DNA of 64,000 bases from Bacillus xiamenensis (GCF_000300535.1 NZ_AMSH01000007.1:23634-87633), one strand, 5' to 3'. Positions 38,195 to 50,438 are shown, numbered from the stretch's first letter. Program-made: numbers and translations. Notes: generated by a model not told the origin, from the sequence alone.

Positions 38195-39154
38195 ATGACA
38201 GAACATTTACTTGAGATTCAACAAAAATTGGATAGCCCAAACGAAGCCATTGCTTTATTTGGCAATCAAGATGCTTATCTGAAACTGATGGAAAACGAGC
38301 TGAATGTCTCCATTATTACTCGTGGAGAAAAGGTGTATGTTTCTGGTCAGGAAGCATCAAGAGATACAGCGAGTCGTTTGATTGCATCTCTCTTACATCT
38401 CATCCGTAAAGGCATTGAGATTTCTGAACGGGATGTCGTCTATGCCATTAAAATGGCGCAAAAAGACAAGCTCAATTATTTTGAAAATATGTATGAAGAT
38501 GAAATTACGAAAAATGCCAAAGGAAAGTCGATCAGAGTTAAAACGATCGGCCAGCGTGAATATGCTGCGGCAATGAAAAAAGATGATCTCGTCTTTGGGA
38601 TTGGGCCCGCTGGTACAGGTAAAACGTATTTGGCAGTGGTCAACGCAGTACATGCGCTGAAAAATGGACATGTGAAACGGATTATCCTGACAAGACCAGC
38701 TGTTGAAGCGGGAGAAAGTCTTGGCTTTTTGCCAGGCGATTTAAAGGAAAAAGTCGATCCTTATTTAAGACCGTTATACGATGCTTTGCATGATGTGCTT
38801 GGCAGTGATCATACGGAACGATTAATCGAGCGCGGTGTCATTGAAGTAGCACCTCTCGCCTATATGAGGGGCCGGACGCTCGATGATGCATTTGTCATTT
38901 TAGATGAAGCCCAAAATACAACGCCAGCCCAAATGAAAATGTTTTTGACGAGATTAGGGTTTGGCTCTAAAATGGTCATTACAGGAGATATTACACAAAT
39001 TGATCTGCCAAAGGGCGTCCAGTCAGGCCTTGCGGCTGCAAGGGACATGCTTGCAGAGATCAAGGGCATCTCATTCATTGAATTAGACCAAACAGATGTG
39101 GTCAGACACCCGCTTGTGGCGAAGATCATTGGCGCATATGAAAAGCAAAAATGA
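38195..39154 (+). CDS. phoH: PhoH, P-loop ATPase
   Basis: 319 residues. An N-terminal KH-like RNA-binding region (about 1-105) precedes a RecA-type ATPase with Walker A GPAGTGKTY (about 138-146) and Walker B VILDEAQN. PhoH proteins are linked to RNA metabolism with YbeY, which lies two genes downstream. ATG 38195 starts four bases after yqfD. Confidence 0.95.
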   Translation: MTEHLLEIQQKLDSPNEAIALFGNQDAYLKLMENELNVSIITRGEKVYVSGQEASRDTASRLIASLLHLIRKGIEISERDVVYAIKMAQKDKLNYFENMYEDEITKNAKGKSIRVKTIGQREYAAAMKKDDLVFGIGPAGTGKTYLAVVNAVHALKNGHVKRIILTRPAVEAGESLGFLPGDLKEKVDPYLRPLYDALHDVLGSDHTERLIERGVIEVAPLAYMRGRTLDDAFVILDEAQNTTPAQMKMFLTRLGFGSKMVITGDITQIDLPKGVQSGLAAARDMLAEIKGISFIELDQTDVVRHPLVAKIIGAYEKQK

Positions 39155-39160
39155 ACTGAG

Positions 39161-39193
39161 TGACCCGATCGTCTTAATCGGGTCATTTTGTTT
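39161..39193 (+). terminator. Hairpin between phoH and pgpH
   Basis: Perfect nine-pair TGACCCGAT / ATCGGGTCA, seven-base loop, T-rich tail broken by G. Possibly a partial terminator inside the operon. Confidence 0.65.
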
Positions 39194-39229
39194 CGATCGT
39201 GTTTTAAAGTAAAAAAGGAGGTACTTTCC

Positions 39230-41383
39230 TTGAGAAAGAAACAGAAAGACAGTAAGCGCAAAAGACTGCTGTCTAAAAAAGAACCTCAGAAAATGGAGCG
39301 CTCACGTTATTTAAACGTGCTGCTATACGCTGGTTTAGCAGCCATTCTGTTTGTGGTGCTCTTCTTCCATGTAAAGCCTGAATCGCTCGACTTAGATTTG
39401 TTTTCAGTGAGCGAACAGACCATCTATTCTCCGTCTACCGTTGATGATCAAGAAGCAACAGAAGAAAAGAAACAAGAAGCAACGGATCAAGTAGAAGATC
39501 AATATACACTCAAAAAAGCGTATTCTGATAATCGTGTTGACCTCATTTCATCCCTCTTTGAAGCGATTAAAGAAGAGAAGAAAGCAGCAGCTGCTGATAA
39601 AGAGAACCCGCCGACAGATCAAGAAATGGTGAAGCGTGTAAAAGAAAAGCTTACAACCGATATGCAGGAAGCTGTTTCAGATCAATCTATTAAAGCGCTG
39701 CTCCAAGCAAGTGACGAAAACCTTTCATTTACGAAGGATTCTATCATCACAGTGGTCAATTCATTGATGAGTAAAGAGATCACGGCAGCTAAGTTACAAG
39801 AAGAGAAAAAACAAGTGAAAACAGAGCTTGAAAATAATTCGATTCCGTCAAAATATTTAAATGCGGCGAAAGAAATCGGTGAATTTGCGATCATTCCTAA
39901 CTATGTATTTGACCCAGTAGCAACAGAGAAGAAAAGACAAGAGGCAGCTGATAGCATTCAGCCGGTTCAAATCAAACAAGGGCAAATTTTAGTGGAAGAA
40001 GGAGAACTCATTGACCGTGAAGTTTATCGCAAATTAGAACTGACTGGTCTGTTAAACAGCTCCAATTTGGTTAAGCCTATTAGCGGTCTTATCATATTAA
40101 TCGGTCTCTTCTTAGCAGCGATTGCTCACTCACTTGAAACGAGGAAAAAGTCGCTTGTCCATAAGAATAAATCGTTACTGCTTTTTTCGCTTATTTTCAC
40201 CATCATTTTAATCATCATGGAAGTATTCAGCCTCTTCCAGGAAACGAAGTATACGACGATAGGCTATGTCGTGCCAGTGGCGCTAGGTACGATGCTGATC
40301 AAACTGCTCATTAATGAGCGGCTAGCGATCTTCTCCGGTCTCGTATTTGCTCTTTGCGGCAGTATGATGTTTAATCAAGGAGTAACCGGCGTCTTTAACT
40401 ATGTCATCTGCGCCTATTATCTCATGAGCGGGATGGCGGGAATTTTATTTTTGAGAAAACATAATGCGAGATCGAAAATTTTACAGGCAGGGCTTTTGGT
40501 AGCATTGGTGAATGTGCTGGTGGTTCTATCCATTATGCTGATCCAAAATTCTTCTCCATCAGGGCTTGAAATTAGTGTGAATCTTGTGATGGCAACTGTG
40601 TCAGGGTTTGCATCGGCTATTTTGGTCATTGGCTTAATGCCGGTTTTTGAGAGCATGTTTGGCATTCTTTCGACAATGAAACTCATTGAATTATCGAATC
40701 CGAATCATCCGCTGCTCAAAAAGATTTTAACAGAGACGCCAGGTACATATCATCATAGTGTCATGGTGGCGAATTTAGCGGATGCCGCTTGTGAAGCAGT
40801 CGGAGCAAACGGTCTTTTAGCAAGAGTCGGCGCTTATTATCATGACATTGGAAAAACGAAAAGACCGCAATACTTTATTGAAAATCAAATGAACATTGAT
40901 AATCCGCACGATAAACTTTCTCCTCAGCTGAGTAAAAATATTATTATTGCCCATACGACAGATGGTGCTGAGATGCTGAGGGAAAAGAAGTTTCCAGAGG
41001 AACTGATTGATATTGCAGAACAGCATCACGGGAAGTCGCTACTGAAGTTCTTCTACTATAAGGCAAAAGAACGGGATGATCAGGTGACAGAAGAAGAATT
41101 TCGCTACCCTGGTCCAAAACCGCAATCAAAAGAAGCGGCCATTATTTCTGTGGCTGACAGCGTGGAAGCGGCGGTTCGCTCGATGCATAATCCAAACCCA
41201 GAGCGGATTGAAAAGCTGGTCAAAGGCATTATTTCAGATAAAATGCAGGATGGACAATTCAGTGAATGTGATCTGACATTTAAAGAATTAAATATTATCA
41301 GCCAAACGATTTGTACAACATTAAAGGGGATTTTCCACTCTCGGATTGAATATCCAGATGCCCCGAAGCAGAAGGTGAAGTAA
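39230..41383 (+). CDS. pgpH: PgpH, seven-helix HD-domain c-di-AMP phosphodiesterase
   Basis: 717 residues. An N-terminal helix (about 27-46) precedes a large extracellular 7TMR-HDED domain (to about 280), seven membrane helices (about 285-480) and a cytosolic HD domain. That domain carries HHSVMVANLADAAC, YYHDIGK and AEQHHGKSLLK metal motifs. It degrades cyclic di-AMP to pApA. TTG 39230 lies seven bases after AAAGGAGGT. ybeY begins directly after the stop. Confidence 0.95.
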   Translation: MRKKQKDSKRKRLLSKKEPQKMERSRYLNVLLYAGLAAILFVVLFFHVKPESLDLDLFSVSEQTIYSPSTVDDQEATEEKKQEATDQVEDQYTLKKAYSDNRVDLISSLFEAIKEEKKAAAADKENPPTDQEMVKRVKEKLTTDMQEAVSDQSIKALLQASDENLSFTKDSIITVVNSLMSKEITAAKLQEEKKQVKTELENNSIPSKYLNAAKEIGEFAIIPNYVFDPVATEKKRQEAADSIQPVQIKQGQILVEEGELIDREVYRKLELTGLLNSSNLVKPISGLIILIGLFLAAIAHSLETRKKSLVHKNKSLLLFSLIFTIILIIMEVFSLFQETKYTTIGYVVPVALGTMLIKLLINERLAIFSGLVFALCGSMMFNQGVTGVFNYVICAYYLMSGMAGILFLRKHNARSKILQAGLLVALVNVLVVLSIMLIQNSSPSGLEISVNLVMATVSGFASAILVIGLMPVFESMFGILSTMKLIELSNPNHPLLKKILTETPGTYHHSVMVANLADAACEAVGANGLLARVGAYYHDIGKTKRPQYFIENQMNIDNPHDKLSPQLSKNIIIAHTTDGAEMLREKKFPEELIDIAEQHHGKSLLKFFYYKAKERDDQVTEEEFRYPGPKPQSKEAAIISVADSVEAAVRSMHNPNPERIEKLVKGIISDKMQDGQFSECDLTFKELNIISQTICTTLKGIFHSRIEYPDAPKQKVK

Positions 41384-41863
41384 ATGACATTGTTAATCGA
41401 TTTAATAGATGAAACAGGACAAGTAACGAAAGAGCAGCTTGAAGAGGTGGAAAAACTTCTTCAATTTGCTGCGGATGCCCTTGGGGTAAAAGATCAAGCG
41501 GAAGTATCAGTTTCAATCGTTTCGAATGAAGAGATTCATCAAATCAACAAAGAATACCGAGGGAAGGATGCGCCAACGGATGTGATTTCCTTTGCACTTG
41601 AGGAAGAAGGCGAAGGGGAAATTGAAATCATTGGTGCAGATGACATCCCGCCGGTACTTGGTGACATTATCATTAGTGTGGATCGAACGAAAGAGCAGGC
41701 AGAGGAATATGGACATTCCTTTATGAGAGAGCTTGGATTTTTAACGATTCATGGTTTTCTTCATTTGCTTGGTTATGATCATATGACAGAGGAAGAAGAA
41801 AAAGAAATGTTCGCCAAACAGACAAAAATATTGGATGATTATGGGCTTTCGAGATCATCGTAA
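41384..41863 (+). CDS. ybeY: YbeY, rRNA-processing endoribonuclease
   Basis: 159 residues, UPF0054 family. The zinc motif HGFLHLLGYDH (HxxxHxxGxxH) lies near residue 125, and the DVISFAL strand is conserved. It takes part in 16S 3' end maturation and 70S quality control. ATG 41384 follows the pgpH stop with no gap. Its 3' end overlaps dgkA by 23 bases. Confidence 0.96.
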   Translation: MTLLIDLIDETGQVTKEQLEEVEKLLQFAADALGVKDQAEVSVSIVSNEEIHQINKEYRGKDAPTDVISFALEEEGEGEIEIIGADDIPPVLGDIIISVDRTKEQAEEYGHSFMRELGFLTIHGFLHLLGYDHMTEEEEKEMFAKQTKILDDYGLSRSS

Positions 41864-42227
41864 GAAGCGAACGCTGCTTGTCCGTTTTTTTCGGAGTTTT
41901 TATTATGCATTTAAAGGAATATGGCGAACTTTCTTGAATGAACGGAATTTTCGATTTCACACAGTCGCAGCCATCATCGTGGTGATTTGCGGCTTTTGGT
42001 TTCACATTGAACCGAACGAATGGATGATCGTTCTGCTATTATGCGGAGGGATGCTTGCGCTAGAACTTGTGAATACAGCGATTGAACATGCAGTGGATCT
42101 TTGCACAGAAGAAAAGCATCCGCTTGCGGAGAGAGCAAAGGACGCAGCAGCAGGCGCTGTTTGCGTTTACGCCGCAATTTCGGTTATGATTGGGTTAATG
42201 ATCTTCTTACCGAAGATCATGCAATAG
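41841..42227 (+). CDS. dgkA: DgkA, undecaprenol kinase
   Basis: 128 residues, three membrane helices of the diacylglycerol kinase family. The catalytic ELVNTAIEHAVDL motif and DAAAGAVCV are present. In Gram-positives this enzyme phosphorylates undecaprenol, recycling the wall lipid carrier. ATG 41841 aligns with the B. subtilis start (DHR near the N-terminus); ATG 41835 is two codons longer. It lies within the ybeY end, so it is coupled. Confidence 0.94.
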   Translation: MGFRDHRKKRTLLVRFFRSFYYAFKGIWRTFLNERNFRFHTVAAIIVVICGFWFHIEPNEWMIVLLLCGGMLALELVNTAIEHAVDLCTEEKHPLAERAKDAAAGAVCVYAAISVMIGLMIFLPKIMQ

Positions 42228-42291
42228 AACAATATTACTATTTATTAACATTTTTAGAAATGGGCGTGAAAATGTCACGTGAATTATGTAA

Positions 42292-43636
<1,345 letters not shown>

Positions 43637-43783
43637 ACATCGCTGTATTTGTTGGGAAATCTGACAATGGTGCAGTTCGATTAGTAAAAATTGTTTATCA
43701 TGAAATGGAGGTCGCCGGGTCAAGATAAAATTAATATGTTGGATGTAGCGTTGCTGCTTCTAATAAAGAAAGGTGGGGTTTTT

Positions 43784-43930
43784 ATGTTGAATTTTACATG
43801 GAACGTATTTTCACAAACAGGAAGCGTTGACACGTATCTGCTTTTCAAAGAGTTAGAAAAGGAGAACCTGGAAAGACCCGATGTACTTGAAGAAGAAATA
43901 GTAGCACGACTTGATTTTCCAATCTTATAA
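43784..43930 (+). CDS. yqzL: YqzL family small protein
   Basis: 48 residues ([24 protein letters not shown] start), the YqzL family found between era and recO in Bacillus. Function unknown. ATG 43784 follows AAAGGTGGGG; the 31 codons upstream are not conserved in character. recO starts 35 bases downstream. Confidence 0.88.
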   Translation: MLNFTWNVFSQTGSVDTYLLFKELEKENLERPDVLEEEIVARLDFPIL

Positions 43931-43965
43931 TTCTTGACCCCCTCCAACGCTCGGAGTGTAGACAA

Positions 43966-44736
43966 ATGCTCATTAAAACTGAAGGAATCGTCCTTAGAAC
44001 AACAGATTATGGCGAAACAAACAAAATTGTCACGCTGCTCACTAGAGAACATGGGAAAATTGGTGTGATGGCAAGGGGGGCTAAAAAAGCTAACAGCCGC
44101 CTGTCAGCCATAAGCCAGCCGTTTTTATACGGTACCTTCCTGATCCAATCATCAACAGGACTTGGAACGCTCCAGCAAGGTGAAATGATCGAAAGCATGC
44201 GGGCCATCCGGGAGGATTTATTTCTGACCGCATATGCCGCATATATGACAGAATTACTCGATAAAGGAACAGATGAAAAGAAGCCCAACCCTTACTTGTT
44301 TGAGCTCCTTCTTCAATCATTGCGCCATCTCAATGAAGGCACAGATGCTGATATTATTTTATTTATCGTAGAGGTCAAAATGTTATCAGTGATAGGGCTG
44401 AAGCCTGAGCTTGATCAATGTGTACACTGCGGTCAAAAAGAAGGGCAGTTCCATTTCTCGATTAGAGATAACGGATTCATCTGTGAGCATTGCTTTTCTA
44501 AAGATCCCTATAAACTGCCCTTATCTCCAGCAGCTGCAAGGCTCCTCCGTTTGTTTCATTATTTTGATTTATCAAGGCTTGGTCAGGTTGATGTGAAACC
44601 GCAGACGAAACAAGAAATACGTCAAGTGCTCGATCACTACTATGACGAGTATTCAGGCCTTTATTTAAAATCAAAAAAATTCATGAATCAGATGGAATCC
44701 ATGAGAAAGCTAATGGATGGCGAAAACAAAAGTTGA
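43966..44736 (+). CDS. recO: RecO, recombination mediator
   Basis: 256 residues. An N-terminal OB fold ([16 protein letters not shown]) precedes a helical domain with a four-cysteine zinc site (CVHCGQ and CEHC). It loads RecA onto SSB-coated DNA with RecR. ATG 43966 is preceded by GGAG at nine bases. Its stop codon overlaps the candidate -35 of the glyQS promoter. Confidence 0.96.
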   Translation: MLIKTEGIVLRTTDYGETNKIVTLLTREHGKIGVMARGAKKANSRLSAISQPFLYGTFLIQSSTGLGTLQQGEMIESMRAIREDLFLTAYAAYMTELLDKGTDEKKPNPYLFELLLQSLRHLNEGTDADIILFIVEVKMLSVIGLKPELDQCVHCGQKEGQFHFSIRDNGFICEHCFSKDPYKLPLSPAAARLLRLFHYFDLSRLGQVDVKPQTKQEIRQVLDHYYDEYSGLYLKSKKFMNQMESMRKLMDGENKS

Positions 44737-44761
44737 CATCTCCCATGACTTTTTGTAAGAT
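44733..44761 (+). promoter_or_regulatory. Candidate sigma-A promoter of glyQS
   Basis: TTGACA (44733-44738), 17-base spacer, TAAGAT (44756-44761), overlapping the recO stop. A transcript from here would contain the whole T-box leader. A second TTGACA-16-TATAAT pair lies inside the leader (44785-44812). Confidence 0.6.
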
Positions 44762-44775
44762 CATCTAAGATCAAA

Positions 44776-44993
44776 TATGTTGCATTGACAGAAAGAAGTA
44801 CTTACGTATAATCCATAAAAGCGACCTTAGGACGGTGTAAGCTAAGGATGGACACGTAACGAAAGGCATTCTTGAGCAACGTAAAACAAAGCGGCTGGAT
44901 GCTACGACACCAGCAAATAGGGTGGAACCGCGGGAAAAACTCTCGTCCCTATGTTTGCAAGGAACCTTGTGAGCATAGAGACGGGAGTTTTTG
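44776..44993 (+). promoter_or_regulatory. Glycine T-box riboswitch (glyQS leader)
   Basis: A T-box leader of the short glyQS type. Stem I carries the GGTGTAA apical loop, and its specifier loop GAAAGGCATTC presents GGC (44865-44867, glycine). The 14-base T-box AGGGTGGAACCGCG (44919-44932) is canonical. A terminator follows (arms CTCTCGTCCCTATG... / CATAGAGACGGGAG, T run at 44988-44992). Uncharged tRNA-Gly pairing at the T-box forms the antiterminator and turns on glyQS. Confidence 0.96.
44939..44992 (+). terminator. Regulated terminator of the glyQS T-box
   Basis: Long imperfect hairpin (about 14 pairs) followed by five T. Mutually exclusive with the antiterminator that includes the T-box sequence. 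Confidence 0.92.
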
Positions 44994-45066
44994 TGTTCTC
45001 TTAAGAGGTTCTAATCCCCACCCGCCATACATAGCGGATGGTGTAAAAAAGATGGAGGTGCGATCA

Positions 45067-45954
45067 TTGAATATTCAAGACATGATTTTGACGCTGCAAA
45101 AGCATTGGTCAAATGAAGGCTGCGTATTAATGCAGGCGTATGACACAGAAAAAGGTGCTGGAACGATGAGTCCATACACGTTCCTCAGAAGCATCGGGCC
45201 AGAGCCTTGGAAGGTGGCATATGTAGAGCCTTCAAGACGCCCGGCTGATGGCAGATATGGAGAAAATCCTAACAGGCTTTATCAGCATCATCAATTTCAA
45301 GTGATCATTAAGCCGTCACCTGACAATATTCAAGAACTGTATCTTGAATCATTGAAGGCACTTGGCATAGACCCATTGAAACATGATATTCGTTTTGTTG
45401 AAGACAACTGGGAAAATCCATCTCTCGGCTGCGCAGGACTTGGCTGGGAAGTTTGGCTGGATGGCATGGAGATTACACAGTTTACGTATTTTCAGCAAGT
45501 CGGTGGTTTAGAATGTAAGCCGGTTTCCGTTGAAATCACATACGGTATTGAGCGTCTTGCTTCTTACATCCAGGACAAAGAAAATGTGTTTGACCTTGAA
45601 TGGACAGACGGTTTTACTGTAAGAGATTTATTCTTAATGGCTGAATACGAGCATTCTGTTTATACATTTGAAACCTCTAATACGGATATGCTGTTCGATT
45701 TATTTACAACGTATGAAAAAGAAGCGCATAGCCAAATGGACAAAGGGCTTGTGCATCCAGCATACGATTATGTGCTCAAATGCTCCCATACGTTCAACCT
45801 ACTTGATGCAAAAGGTGCTATATCAGTAACAGAGAGAACAGGCTATATCGGAAGAGTACGTCAGTTAGCGAGAAAAGTAGCCAAAACATATTACGAAGAA
45901 CGAGAAAAACTTGGATTCCCTATGTTAAAAGAGGAGGCGGCTTCTCATGAATAA
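45067..45954 (+). CDS. glyQ: Glycyl-tRNA synthetase alpha subunit
   Basis: 295 residues, as in B. subtilis. Class II catalytic core with [21 protein letters not shown]. With GlyS it forms the alpha2-beta2 glycyl-tRNA synthetase. TTG 45067 (reading MNIQDMIL) follows GGAGGTG; an in-frame ATG at 45052 would put that site within the gene. The long open frame upstream is the T-box leader. Confidence 0.97.
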   Translation: MNIQDMILTLQKHWSNEGCVLMQAYDTEKGAGTMSPYTFLRSIGPEPWKVAYVEPSRRPADGRYGENPNRLYQHHQFQVIIKPSPDNIQELYLESLKALGIDPLKHDIRFVEDNWENPSLGCAGLGWEVWLDGMEITQFTYFQQVGGLECKPVSVEITYGIERLASYIQDKENVFDLEWTDGFTVRDLFLMAEYEHSVYTFETSNTDMLFDLFTTYEKEAHSQMDKGLVHPAYDYVLKCSHTFNLLDAKGAISVTERTGYIGRVRQLARKVAKTYYEEREKLGFPMLKEEAASHE

Positions 45955-47992
45955 ACAAGATGTATTACTCGAAATCGGCTTAGAAGAGATGCCGGCTCGT
46001 TTTATGCCAGAAAGCACAAAGCAGCTAGGTGAAAAAGTAAAAGCATGGTTTGAAACGCAGCGTATTTCATTCGAAGATGTGGCGTTATTTAATTCACCAA
46101 GACGTCTTGCTGTTCTTGTCAAAGGTGTCGCAGAAAAACAAGAGGACATCAAAGAAGAAGCGAAGGGGCCAGCTAAAAAGATTGCGCAAGACGCTGAAGG
46201 CAATTGGACGAAAGCGGCCGAAGGGTTTGCCCGCGGACAAGGTGCATCTACAGCTGATCTTTATTTCAAAGAAATCAAAGGTGTGGATTATGTCCATGTC
46301 CAAAAGTTTCAAGAAGGTAAGCAAGTCAAAGACCTTCTACCAGCGTTAGGTGATATTGCTGCTTCATTGAGCTTCCCTAAGAACATGAGATGGGGAAGCA
46401 ATGATTTACGCTATATCCGTCCCATTAAATGGCTCGTTTGTTTATTCGGACAAGAGGTCATTCCTGTCGAAATTGCAGGCGTGAAAAGCGGCCGCAAGAC
46501 AAGAGGACATCGCTTCCTTGGTACGACAGCCAGCATCGACTCTCCTGCTTCTTATGAGCAAACGTTACTTGACCAGTTTGTGATTGCTGATTCAGATAAA
46601 AGAAAACAAAAAATTATGGAGCAGCTAAATGCCCTTTCTTCAGAGAAAGGCTGGGTCATTCCAGTTGATCCTGAGCTTTTAGAAGAAGTCAACGACCTTG
46701 TTGAATACCCGACCGTTCTATCTGGCTCTTTTGAAGAAGAGTTTCTGGCATTGCCAGAAGAAGTGCTGGTCACGACAATGAAGGAGCATCAGCGCTATTT
46801 CCCTGTGAAAAATGAACAAGGGGAATTACTGCCGCACTTCATTACAGTGAGAAACGGAAACAGTGAGGCCCTTGAAAATGTTGCAAGAGGAAACGAAAAG
46901 GTCCTGCGTGCCCGTTTATCAGATGCTGCATTTTTCTATAAAGAAGACGAAAAGCTCGTCATTGAAGACAATATTAAAAAGCTTGATAAAGTGGTATTCC
47001 ATGAGAAGCTTGGCACGATTGGCGACAAGCTGAAGAGAGTGACAGACATTGCCGTTCGCCTGGCAGAACATGTCGGTGCAGATGAAGAAACGTCTAAGCG
47101 CGTAAAAAGAGCAGCAAGTATTTCTAAGTTTGACCTTGTGACTCAAATGGTCTATGAATTCCCAGAACTGCAAGGAATCATGGGTGAGAAATATGCAAGA
47201 GCACTTGGCGAGCATGAAGAAGTGGCAAAGAGTATCAACGAACACTATATGCCGCGTTTTGCCGGCGACGACGCGCCGTCAACTCTCATTGGTGCAATTG
47301 TCGCAGTAGCGGATAAACTAGATTCTATTTGTTCATTCTTCTCAATAGATGTTATTCCAACGGGTTCTCAAGATCCTTATGGACTAAGAAGACAAGCGAG
47401 CGGTATCGTCCAAATTCTGCTTGATCGCCATTGGAATATTTCATTCAAAGAACTTTTAGCACTGGCTCAAGTAGAGACAGAACATGAAGCTGCCCTTATT
47501 GAATTTTTAACGCAGCGTTTGAAATATGTTCTCCAAGCAGAGCATATCCGTCATGATGTGGTCGATGCAGTTCTTGATGTTGAAAATATTGAGCCTTATG
47601 CGGTTGTGAAAAAAGCAGCTGTACTTGAAGAGCGTGTGAAACAAGAAAGCTTCAAAGAAACGGCTGAGGCATTAGGCCGCGTCATTTCAATCAGTAAAAA
47701 AGGGGAAGACGCAGAGATTCAGCCTGAGCTGTTTGAAAATGAACAAGAACAAAAGCTATTTGAGGCGTATCAGCAAGTGGAGAAAGCTGTCAAGGAACAT
47801 ATGGCAAAAGGACAGTACAACTTAGCGCTAGAGGCGTTAGATACATTAAAAGCACCAATCGTTGATTATTTCGATCATACAATGGTTCACGCCGATGATG
47901 AAAAACTGAAGCGAAATCGTTTGGCGCAAATGGTCAAACTAGCAAAAGTCATTCAATCATTTGCGAACATGAACAATTTAATTGTAAAATAA
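45947..47992 (+). CDS. glyS: Glycyl-tRNA synthetase beta subunit
   Basis: 681 residues. An N-terminal region ([15 protein letters not shown]) leads to a middle B3/4-like and HD-like part and a C-terminal tRNA-binding domain (about 560-670). It binds tRNA-Gly for the GlyQ catalytic subunit. ATG 45947 overlaps glyQ by eight bases behind GGAGGCGG. Followed by a terminator. Confidence 0.97.
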   Translation: MNKQDVLLEIGLEEMPARFMPESTKQLGEKVKAWFETQRISFEDVALFNSPRRLAVLVKGVAEKQEDIKEEAKGPAKKIAQDAEGNWTKAAEGFARGQGASTADLYFKEIKGVDYVHVQKFQEGKQVKDLLPALGDIAASLSFPKNMRWGSNDLRYIRPIKWLVCLFGQEVIPVEIAGVKSGRKTRGHRFLGTTASIDSPASYEQTLLDQFVIADSDKRKQKIMEQLNALSSEKGWVIPVDPELLEEVNDLVEYPTVLSGSFEEEFLALPEEVLVTTMKEHQRYFPVKNEQGELLPHFITVRNGNSEALENVARGNEKVLRARLSDAAFFYKEDEKLVIEDNIKKLDKVVFHEKLGTIGDKLKRVTDIAVRLAEHVGADEETSKRVKRAASISKFDLVTQMVYEFPELQGIMGEKYARALGEHEEVAKSINEHYMPRFAGDDAPSTLIGAIVAVADKLDSICSFFSIDVIPTGSQDPYGLRRQASGIVQILLDRHWNISFKELLALAQVETEHEAALIEFLTQRLKYVLQAEHIRHDVVDAVLDVENIEPYAVVKKAAVLEERVKQESFKETAEALGRVISISKKGEDAEIQPELFENEQEQKLFEAYQQVEKAVKEHMAKGQYNLALEALDTLKAPIVDYFDHTMVHADDEKLKRNRLAQMVKLAKVIQSFANMNNLIVK

Positions 47993-48002
47993 ATACCTAA
48001 GA

Positions 48003-48036
48003 GCGGTTGCCTTTTTCGAAGGGCAATCGTTTTTTA
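48003..48036 (+). terminator. Terminator after glyS
   Basis: Stem GCGGTTGCC / GGGCAATCGT with two G-T pairs, small loop, then six T. Confidence 0.82.
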
Positions 48037-48157
48037 CTCATTTAATTCACGGTTTTGAGTGGATTTTTGTTTCATTCGGACGAAGATGCGCTATAATATG
48101 ATGAGTTATGAATTTGATATACATAAAGTCAAGATTCGCTCTCTCTATTTAAAGGTG

Positions 48158-48796
48158 GTGAGTACAATCGAGTTAAATAAACGGCAAGAGCAGATTTTAC
48201 AGATTGTCAAAGAGAATGGTCCGATCACTGGAGAGCATATCGCCGATCGGCTGAACTTAACAAGGGCTACCCTTAGACCGGATTTGGCCATTTTAACAAT
48301 GTCTGGCTTTCTAGAAGCAAGACCAAGGGTCGGCTACTTTTTTACAGGAAAAACTGGCACGCAGCTTCTAGCAGATAAGCTGAAAAAACTCCAAGTGAAA
48401 GATTTTCAATCCATTCCAGTTGTGATACATGAGAATGTTTCAGTTTATGATGCGATTTGTACGATGTTTTTAGAGGATGTGGGCACATTATTCGTTGTGG
48501 ACGATCAATCTATTTTAACAGGCGTATTATCAAGGAAAGACCTTCTTCGAGCAAGTATTGGGAAACAAGAGCTTCCATCTATACCGGTCCACATTATTAT
48601 GACAAGAATGCCGAACATCACCGTTTGCCGCAAGGAAGATTTCATTATGGATGTGGCCAAGCACTTGATTGAAAAGCAAATAGATGCACTTCCTGTCATA
48701 AAGGATACGGATAAGGGCTTTGAAGTTGTCGGCAGGATTACGAAAACAAACATGACGAAAATACTTGTTAGCTTATCGGAGAACGAAATTATCTAA
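48158..48796 (+). CDS. ccpN: CcpN, repressor of gluconeogenic genes
   Basis: 212 residues. An N-terminal helix-turn-helix (about 5-60, [19 protein letters not shown]) is followed by two CBS domains (about 85-205) that sense ATP/ADP. It represses gapB, pckA and sr1 on glycolytic carbon. GTG 48158 gives the B. subtilis start ([10 protein letters not shown]); the ribosome site AAAGGTG is very close. The 33 upstream codons of the open frame are leader and contain a consensus TATAAT near 48092. Confidence 0.94.
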   Translation: MSTIELNKRQEQILQIVKENGPITGEHIADRLNLTRATLRPDLAILTMSGFLEARPRVGYFFTGKTGTQLLADKLKKLQVKDFQSIPVVIHENVSVYDAICTMFLEDVGTLFVVDDQSILTGVLSRKDLLRASIGKQELPSIPVHIIMTRMPNITVCRKEDFIMDVAKHLIEKQIDALPVIKDTDKGFEVVGRITKTNMTKILVSLSENEII

Positions 48797-48821
48797 CTAC
48801 AGAAGACTGCGAGGGGATGTT

Positions 48822-49643
48822 ATGAGTAATCGCGTAATTTTTGTTGTATCAGATTCAGTAGGAGAAACGGCAGAGCTCGTGGTCAAAGCGGCACTTAGCC
48901 AATTTGATGGCGGCTCATCAGATCATTCAAATATTAGAAGAATCCCATATGTAGAGGATGTCGGTACGATTAAAGAAGTCATTTCACTGGCAAAAGCAGA
49001 TAATGGGATCGTCTGTTTTACGCTTGTTGTGCCAGAAATGCGCCAATTTTTAATAGAAGAGGCCGAAGCAAATGGCGTCGTTTACTATGACATTATCGGT
49101 CCACTCATTGATAAAATGGAGACGGCATATGGAAATGAAGCGAAACATGAGCCGGGTCGTGTACGTCAATTAGATGAGGACTATTTTAAAAAGGTAGAAG
49201 CCATTGAGTTCGCTGTAAAGTATGACGATGGCAGGGACCCAAGAGGAATCCTAAAGGCTGATATTGTCCTTATTGGTGTATCGCGCACGTCCAAGACACC
49301 GCTTTCTCAATATTTGGCGCATAAGCGGCTGAAGGTAGCGAACGTTCCGATTGTTCCTGAAGTAGATCCGCCGGAGGAGTTATTCTCAGTTGATCCAAAA
49401 AAATGCATTGGCTTGAAAATTAGTCCAGACAAACTCAATCACATTCGGAAAGAGCGTTTAAAATCTTTAGGTTTAAATGATCGGGCCATTTATGCGAACA
49501 TTGAGCGGATTAAAGAAGAACTAGAGTATTTTGAAAAAGTGGTTAACCGAATTAACTGTCAAGTTGTCGATGTATCAAATAAAGCAGTTGAGGAAACAGC
49601 AAATGTCATTCATCAAATGCTGACCAAAAGAGGTTCCGAATAA
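48822..49643 (+). CDS. yqfL: YqfL, PPDK/PEP-synthase regulatory-protein family (CcpN partner)
   Basis: 273 residues, DUF299 kinase/phosphorylase family, with the P-loop-like [17 protein letters not shown] near residue 150. Relatives phosphorylate and dephosphorylate pyruvate phosphate dikinase using ADP. In B. subtilis YqfL modulates CcpN activity, which fits the shared operon (25-base gap). ATG 48822 follows GAGGGGA. A terminator follows. Confidence 0.92.
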   Translation: MSNRVIFVVSDSVGETAELVVKAALSQFDGGSSDHSNIRRIPYVEDVGTIKEVISLAKADNGIVCFTLVVPEMRQFLIEEAEANGVVYYDIIGPLIDKMETAYGNEAKHEPGRVRQLDEDYFKKVEAIEFAVKYDDGRDPRGILKADIVLIGVSRTSKTPLSQYLAHKRLKVANVPIVPEVDPPEELFSVDPKKCIGLKISPDKLNHIRKERLKSLGLNDRAIYANIERIKEELEYFEKVVNRINCQVVDVSNKAVEETANVIHQMLTKRGSE

Positions 49644-49669
49644 ACTCAGGATGCTCCTCCTGGGTTTTT
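49642..49669 (+). terminator. Terminator after yqfL
   Basis: Ten-pair stem AAACTCAGGA / TCCTGGGTTT with one G-T, six-base loop, then T tract. The 235 bases after it hold AT-rich sequence where the dnaG-sigA promoters should lie; I could not fix a single -35/-10 pair. Confidence 0.85.
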
Positions 49670-49904
49670 CCTATGGTGGGAAACGGGTAAGCAAAAACAA
49701 TAGCATATTTGCTGCATTTGTATTATAATAAAAAATTGTGATAAAATGATTGATTTTAGGTTTAAGTTAAGTCAAGAACGAATAAACTAATATTGGCAGA
49801 AGTCAAGTGATTCTGAACATAACTTTTCGACAAAATGAGTTTTACTGTTGATTCCTTTATGGGGGAAAAGTAGGGTCTTTTTACTTCTCTAAAGCAGGAA
49901 TAAG

Positions 49905-50405
49905 GTGGAGGGATGGAGAATTAGTCACCTGAATGAACGTAAAAAAGAGAGGACGATTTATGTCGATGCAGATGCTTGCCCTGTAAAAGACGAAATTCTT
50001 GCTGTCGCATCTTTATTTCAAGTACATGTGACTTTCATTGCTTCATATGAGCATTTTCAAACCAAAAGATCACCACTTGAAGATTGGCGGTTTGTTGATA
50101 CACATAAGGAAGCGGCGGATTTAGTCATTGCGAACGCAGCAGTCGCGCATGATATTGTCGTCACCCAGGATATTGGTCTTGCCTCCTTACTGCTTCCAAG
50201 ACGTGTCATTGTTCTCTCTGAAAGAGGACGAATGTACACAAACGAAACAATTGATTTTGATTTGGAACGCAGGCATGTTTCAAGCAAACAGCGAAGAAAT
50301 GGTGTATACGGAAAAGGTCCCAAAAAGCTTTTAGAAGAGGATAAAAAGCGATTTATTGCGCAACTACAAAAAATCCTGTCGAATCATGAAGGATTTTTGA
50401 ATTAA
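49905..50405 (+). CDS. yqxD: YqxD, UPF0178 (YaiI-type) protein
   Basis: 166 residues. The family core begins [14 protein letters not shown], with [12 protein letters not shown] and a basic tail; it resembles PIN-like nucleases (several conserved Asp), and its activity is unproven. The start is unclear: GTG 49905 has CAGGAA upstream, while the stronger AAGGTGGAGGG overlaps it and would serve a downstream non-standard codon. First gene ahead of dnaG and sigA, as in B. subtilis. Confidence 0.85.
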   Translation: MEGWRISHLNERKKERTIYVDADACPVKDEILAVASLFQVHVTFIASYEHFQTKRSPLEDWRFVDTHKEAADLVIANAAVAHDIVVTQDIGLASLLLPRRVIVLSERGRMYTNETIDFDLERRHVSSKQRRNGVYGKGPKKLLEEDKKRFIAQLQKILSNHEGFLN

Positions 50406-50438
50406 AAGGCGAATAATGTACGACGGAGTGTTATTAGG

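Noticed and set aside
38393..38671. 92-codon minus-strand frame within phoH
   Set aside because: Antisense to a conserved coding sequence in a fixed operon; no independent support.
43951..43971. GTGTAGACAAATGCTC at the recO start resembles the dispersed repeat
   Set aside because: The match is short, sits on the recO start codon and no folding arms follow; considered coincidence.
44872..45066. Long in-frame extension upstream of glyQ
   Set aside because: The sequence is the T-box leader and its terminator; the open frame is accidental.
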